Shown here piece after piece: positions 60,541 through 64,000 of a stretch of 64,000 nucleotides of DNA. Positions within the stretch are counted from its first letter, which is position 1. Every line of letters starts with the position of its first letter. This stretch comes from Symsagittifera roscoffensis (lineage: Eukaryota > Xenacoelomorpha > Acoela > Convolutidae): NCBI RefSeq assembly GCF_963678635.1, contig NC_087068.1, positions 33,923,436 to 33,987,435 of the forward strand. Direction: 5' to 3'. The translations under genes and the position numbers were made by a program. Below the pieces are notes generated by a model, which did not search any database, was not told the origin of the DNA, and worked only from the letters and a program-made list of their open reading frames with translations.

Positions 60541-60970
60541 ATCAAAAGAAATATTTCATCTTTCTTTCATTTTTTTCTTCTTCGAATTTTTTGGTACTTT
60601 TGTAAACATATGAGAGAAAATAGATGGATTATCCAAAAGTTTTTTACTGAAAAGTTGACATGATCACTATTTACAAATCCATAACCATCAAAAAAACAGT
60701 CAATTTTTTCTAACAAATCATGTTCAAATTTTGAAATTTGTACTTTACGAACTCTTTCTAGAAAAGCTGAACCAGTAGTTTGTGTGGAAGCTAATTTCTG
60801 GTTAGAACATATTTAGTGACTTTTGATTTTTTTTCGTAACAGTCTTTTCTTTGCAACACTTGGTTTTTTTTCTGCTCCTTTTCATTTCATATTATGATGA
60901 ACAGCGCGGTCAAGTTGATTGAAAACTTCGCCAGTTGATGAAAAAAAACATTTGAATAAAATTTGTATTT
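60541..60970. repeat. Duplicated non-coding segment, copy 1
   Basis: This segment matches about 61,490-61,965 closely, for example ACATGATCACTATTTACAAATCC, AGAAAAGCTGAACCA and CTGCTCCTTTTCATTTCATATTATGATGA. No gene is seen. A pyrimidine-rich run before CATTTCATATTATGATGA could be promoter-like. Confidence 0.7.
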
Positions 60971-61201
60971 GTGCAGAGTGTGAAGAAAGTCGATAATTCG
61001 GCATGTACAAGAAAAATTACCCAATCGTCGTGGGAAGAAGCAGGATCAGCCGAAAACCCCATCACAATAGATGAAGATGAATGTTTCTCAGAAACAATGA
61101 CGCCTCAAAACCCTCCTCCACAACAACCACCAGCAATGGAACCTCGTTCAGCTCTGCGTTCTAAAGAGAACCTCCAGAACTCTCGACAGCTCTTTGATTA
61201 A
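60971..61201 (+). CDS. Acidic/proline-rich protein, copy 2 (fusion ORF)
   Basis: A 76-codon ORF. The first 18 residues (MQSVKKVDNSACTRKITQ) derive from sequence that also exists, without this continuation, at 61,963-62,018. From SWEEAGS onward it is the duplicate of copy 1 at 59,391, with PITIDEDECF and PPQQPPAMEPRSALRS. The join at about 61,029 therefore fuses two unrelated stretches. Substitutions between the copies leave the shared frame open, which hints at coding constraint but is not proof. Confidence 0.35.
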   Translation: MQSVKKVDNSACTRKITQSSWEEAGSAENPITIDEDECFSETMTPQNPPPQQPPAMEPRSALRSKENLQNSRQLFD

Positions 61202-62441
61202 AAATTTCTGTAAATAAATGTTGTTTGGTATTGACTTCGTTTTCTGTAATTAATTAATTTTCTCAATTTCATTTTAATTTAACAATAGCTGAGAGGTTCA
61301 GAGTAAACCATTGAAAAACAATTAGAACTTAATTTAAGGCTCCGAACTTGCACTTAATTTAGTGCTCCAAAACTCAAACACTTCTCGCCTCATGTCAGAA
61401 AAATTGATACACTTTTCGCATTTTGTCAAAAAAAATTGAATACTTTTTACAACTTTAAAAAAAAAATGACTTTTTTTTTGCAACTTCTTGAAAATCAAAA
61501 GAAATATTTTATCTTTCTTTCCTGTTTGAAAAACTTTTTGCAATTTTTTTGACAACGGTGAATTTTCTTCATCGAAATTTTTGGTTCTTTCGTGAACATA
61601 TGAGAGAAAAGATTGACTATCCAAAAGTTTTTTATTGAAAAATTGACATGATCACTATTTACAAATCCATAACCATCAATAAAACAGTCAATTATTTTTA
61701 CAAATCTTGTTCATATTTTGAGTTTTGTAATTTACGAACTCTTTCTAGAAAAGCTGAACCAATAGTTTGTGTGGAAGCTAATTTCTGGTTAGAACATAAA
61801 TAGTGACGTTTTGTTTTTTTTTGCGTAACAGTCTTTTCTTTGCAACACTTGGCATTTTTTCTGCTCCTTTTCATTTCATATTATGATGAAGAGCTTGGTC
61901 AAGTTGATTGAAAACTTCGCCAGTTGATGAAAAAAAATTCGAAAAAAATTTGTATTTGTGCAGAGTGTAAAGACAATCGATAATTTGGCATGTGAAATAA
62001 AAATTACCCAATCGTTGTAAAATTTGATCGAAAGATGAACCAATCAGAAGTATGTGGAACTTACAATTTTCCAGAGAAGAGTAAGAATTGTGGGTAGAGA
62101 TACAAAAATTATTGGTTACTATATATTTTTCGTAAAAAGCACTGGAAACGGAAATAAATAGCGATTTTTTAACGACAAAAATCTGAATAAAAGCTGGGAA
62201 GAGCTTGACACATAGCTGCAGCCATCTGAAACGATGATTTTTGCTGAGAGTTGTCGATTTACATAGGAAAACTAACACCGACAAAATTCCATAATCGAAA
62301 TTTCACTCAAAAATTCCATTTATAGATCTATCCTTTTACGGAAAAGTGAATGACTCATACTGTTTACTTCCAGTTTCATTTCATCTCAAAATCATTTCTC
62401 TCATTTCTCTTCATCTGATCAGTCTGTGCTCCTTTTGAAAA
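61202..62441. repeat. Duplicated non-coding segment, copy 2, and downstream spacer
   Basis: 61,202-61,345 repeats 59,560-59,700 (TGTTTGGT.TTGACTTCGTTTTC, AAAACAATTAGAACTTAA). 61,376-61,490 is a shortened minisatellite. 61,490-62,010 repeats 60,541-61,028. From 62,010 to 62,441 nothing recognisable is seen apart from a pyrimidine-rich stretch at 62,363-62,415. The minus-strand ORFs at 61334-61624 and 61871-62284 lie in this spacer and are not supported. Confidence 0.6.
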
Positions 62442-62951
62442 ATGTACTCAAGAAAAGATACTAGTCCCATTTATTTTGAATTCTCAAAAAATCAAACAAG
62501 AATTGGGAGTTTTGCTTGATCCCAAAAATCCTACGAGGAGAAAATTTATTTTGAACACTGTTTTTAACTATTCAAGAAAAATGAAGTGGAACAACTCGAA
62601 AAAAGACAGCAAATCTATTTTGACAAAAAAGAAGGAGAAGCACTCCCGGCAATTATAAATAATGTTATTGACATTGCTGAAAACCTTGGACTTGTTCCTA
62701 TGTTGGAACTCACTTCTGACAACTATGGATCAGGAGCTTGCCAACTGCAACAAAGTGTATGACATAGCAACTTACAATAGAAGAATTACAATGTTAATAA
62801 ACCTCCCTACATTCAAATTCGACTGCTCACCGCAAAAGAGATTGAAGCAACGAAACAAGTCGCCTATATCATCTATACTTTGAACGATTTCAAAGAACTG
62901 TCCCAAATTTTGGGAGACTTTATGTTTGTTGAGAATTGTAATGCACATTAA
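62442..62951 (+). pseudogene. Coding-like sequence interrupted by stops, unrecognised
   Basis: A single frame starts at ATG 62442 (MYSRKDTSPIYFEFSKNQ) and reads on to a TAA at 62949-62951. It contains protein-like text such as VEQLEKRQQIYFDKKEGEAL, NNVIDIAENLGLVPMLELTS and NKPPYIQIRLLTAKEIEATK. It is cut by TGA at 62517, TAA at 62565, TGA at 62760 and TAG at 62778. The last two stops lie within a 24-bp GT...AG stretch (62757-62780) whose length is a multiple of three. Between the first two stops, another frame (VLLDPKNPTRRKFILNTVF) also looks coding, so frameshifts are possible. It is probably a decayed gene, less likely one with very small introns. The family is not recognised. Confidence 0.4.
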
Positions 62952-63097
62952 ATTGTGTTATTTGTTTTAGTTTTGTAATTTAATTATTCATCCTCAAAAT
63001 CTTTTTTCGGTTTGTATTGGTGTTGAACAGTTTGACTTTTTCATATTGTTCTAGAAGAAAAGTCCCAAAAAATTTCACTAACAATTATAGAATCTCA

Positions 63098-63404
63098 AAG
63101 ATTACCAAACTTGCAGAAATCGGACGTAGACTCGCAGATATCTCATTTCGAGTAGACTCTGCATAATGGTAGAAGAAACAATCACATAGAATACCGATCT
63201 GATACCAAAAAAATAGAGCTTGTAGAATATCGTAGAAATGGAAATCAATGAAAAAATAGTCAATCTTTACAACTACTAAGAGAAGAATATGATAAACTAC
63301 TCGATATGCTTCCTTCATTACTAGGTTATGTAGAGAACTTTAAAAAATCTTGTATCATTATTGACGAATGCACTGTAGAAAATGAACGTACAGAAATTGA
63401 ATGA
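63098..63404 (+). pseudogene. Second coding-like fragment with a stop and a frameshift
   Basis: The frame from 63098 reads KITKLAEIGRRLADISFRVDS to a TAA at 63164. An overlapping frame from 63165 reads NGRRNNHIEYRSDTKK, meets TGA at 63249-63251, and continues SQSLQLLREEYDKLLDMLP and VENFKKSCIIIDECTVEN to TGA at 63402. The text is rich in charged residues with heptad-like leucines (LQLLREEYDKLLDML), suggesting a helical or coiled segment. It may be the continuation of the fragment at 62442. The family is not recognised. Confidence 0.35.
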
Positions 63405-63521
63405 AATTCTAAGAATTTTTGAGATTATTAAGCAAAATTTCTCATGAAATACAAAAATTAAAATTTTATTTCTTTGTACCTGTTTTGTTTTGTTTTGGAC
63501 CCGGACTCAAATTTTAAAAAA

Positions 63522-63746
63522 ATGGACCAAAAATTTCCTTTTGGAGGACTAACTGGATACGGAAATTCCTGTATGGATTACTTTTTTGCAAACTCCAAAA
63601 TTTTTACACTACGTGCATTTCTACATGACTCTGCTGGATCTGTGAAATCTACTACAATAAGAGGTCCTGGGTATTGTTATGTTGCACCTAGTGTCCCCAG
63701 TTCATGCTTTCTTGGTCACGTGACTGTATTATTTTTCTGTTTGTAA
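63522..63746 (+). CDS. Small ORF, unrecognised
   Basis: The frame is open from 63474, but MDQKFPFGGLTGYGNS at 63522 is the more protein-like start (74 codons). It is glycine-, serine- and aromatic-rich, with FFANSKIFTLRAFLHDSAGS and RGPGYCYVAPSVP, and ends in a hydrophobic FLGHVTVLFFCL. The last part may be non-coding if a splice site intervenes. No domain is recognised, and its relation to the fragments upstream is unknown. Confidence 0.25.
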   Translation: MDQKFPFGGLTGYGNSCMDYFFANSKIFTLRAFLHDSAGSVKSTTIRGPGYCYVAPSVPSSCFLGHVTVLFFCL

Positions 63747-64000
63747 GTTAAAATATTCGCTTCATCAGTATTTGCATTGTTTAATAATCATTTTAACCTA
63801 AAAACTCCAGAGAAAACAGTTAACAGAATGCATCTAGTTTGTTTTGGATATTAAATGTATTGAAAGAATATGATTGGAGGTGGAGCCACTACCCATGTCG
63901 TCATGCCGAAACTCTTCACTGTGCAGAAAGAGAAGCATTTGCCCACGTAACATGGACTCGATGTTTTTTTAACAAGTTATAAATTATAATAATCTAAATG
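63747..64000. other. Right edge, no supported feature
   Basis: AT-rich with a less AT-rich patch at about 63,870-63,960 (GGAGGTGGAGCCACTACCC). No ORF longer than a few dozen codons and no RNA structure is recognised. It may be part of a gene continuing beyond the window. Confidence 0.2.

Noticed and set aside
61334-62284. Minus-strand ORFs of 96 and 137 codons
   Set aside because: They sit in duplicated non-coding sequence. The same region in the other copy does not keep an equivalent frame, and the composition is low complexity.
63085-63318. Minus-strand 77-codon ORF
   Set aside because: It overlaps the plus-strand charged, heptad-like fragment that reads more like protein; no family resemblance.
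50273-63404. TGA decoded as an amino acid rather than stop
   Set aside because: The TGA codons replace different expected residues, TAG and TAA stops and frameshifts also occur, and TGG is used for Trp. Pseudogene decay is simpler.

Overview
The window is AT-rich eukaryotic DNA, most likely from an invertebrate animal. The embedded tRNA-like units have eukaryotic tRNA-Ser(GCT) architecture: A box, long variable arm, discriminator G, and a downstream T-run like a Pol III terminator. The only recognisable protein family is a protein-primed family-B DNA polymerase with zinc fingers, a type found in selfish elements of animal genomes. A nematode-like origin is possible from the tRNA-Ser resemblance, but the sequence does not settle it. 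There are no bacterial operons, rRNA genes or CRISPR arrays.

Positions 1-49,853 (about 78% of the window) are one giant tandem array. The typical unit is 0.62-0.76 kb, and nearly every unit carries one tRNA-Ser(GCT)-derived sequence. Subfamily A (about 580-19,200 and 21,370-23,165) keeps recognisable tRNA-Ser(GCT) copies. Subfamily B (about 19,200-21,370 and 23,166-40,470) keeps the T-arm and variable region but has lost the anticodon arm. Subfamily C (about 40,470-44,204) is a third derivative. The array runs on the minus strand at 1-579, on the plus strand to 44,204, then on the minus strand to 49,853, so there are two inversion points. Multi-unit higher-order repeats lie inside it: about 2.18 kb x2, 2.54 kb x3, 3.97 kb x2, 2.001 kb x2 and 0.723 kb x3. 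No protein-coding gene is supported in the array; the many 60-110 codon ORFs there are repeat shadows.

Positions 49,854-50,272 are a short boundary region with four spaced mini-palindromes. Positions 50,273-57,597 (minus strand) hold a broken family-B DNA polymerase gene whose middle part is present in three nested partial copies. Frameshifts, stops shared between the copies and loss of the motif C region show that it is dead.

Positions 57,655-64,000 hold small unrecognised ORFs, including a hydrophobic one and a pair of acidic/proline-rich paralogues made by a local duplication. They also hold a minisatellite of about 30 bp period (59,800-60,540) and several coding-like fragments interrupted by stops (62,442-63,404). 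These genes show no evident joint pathway. The right part reads as a decayed selfish-element neighbourhood beside a large satellite.
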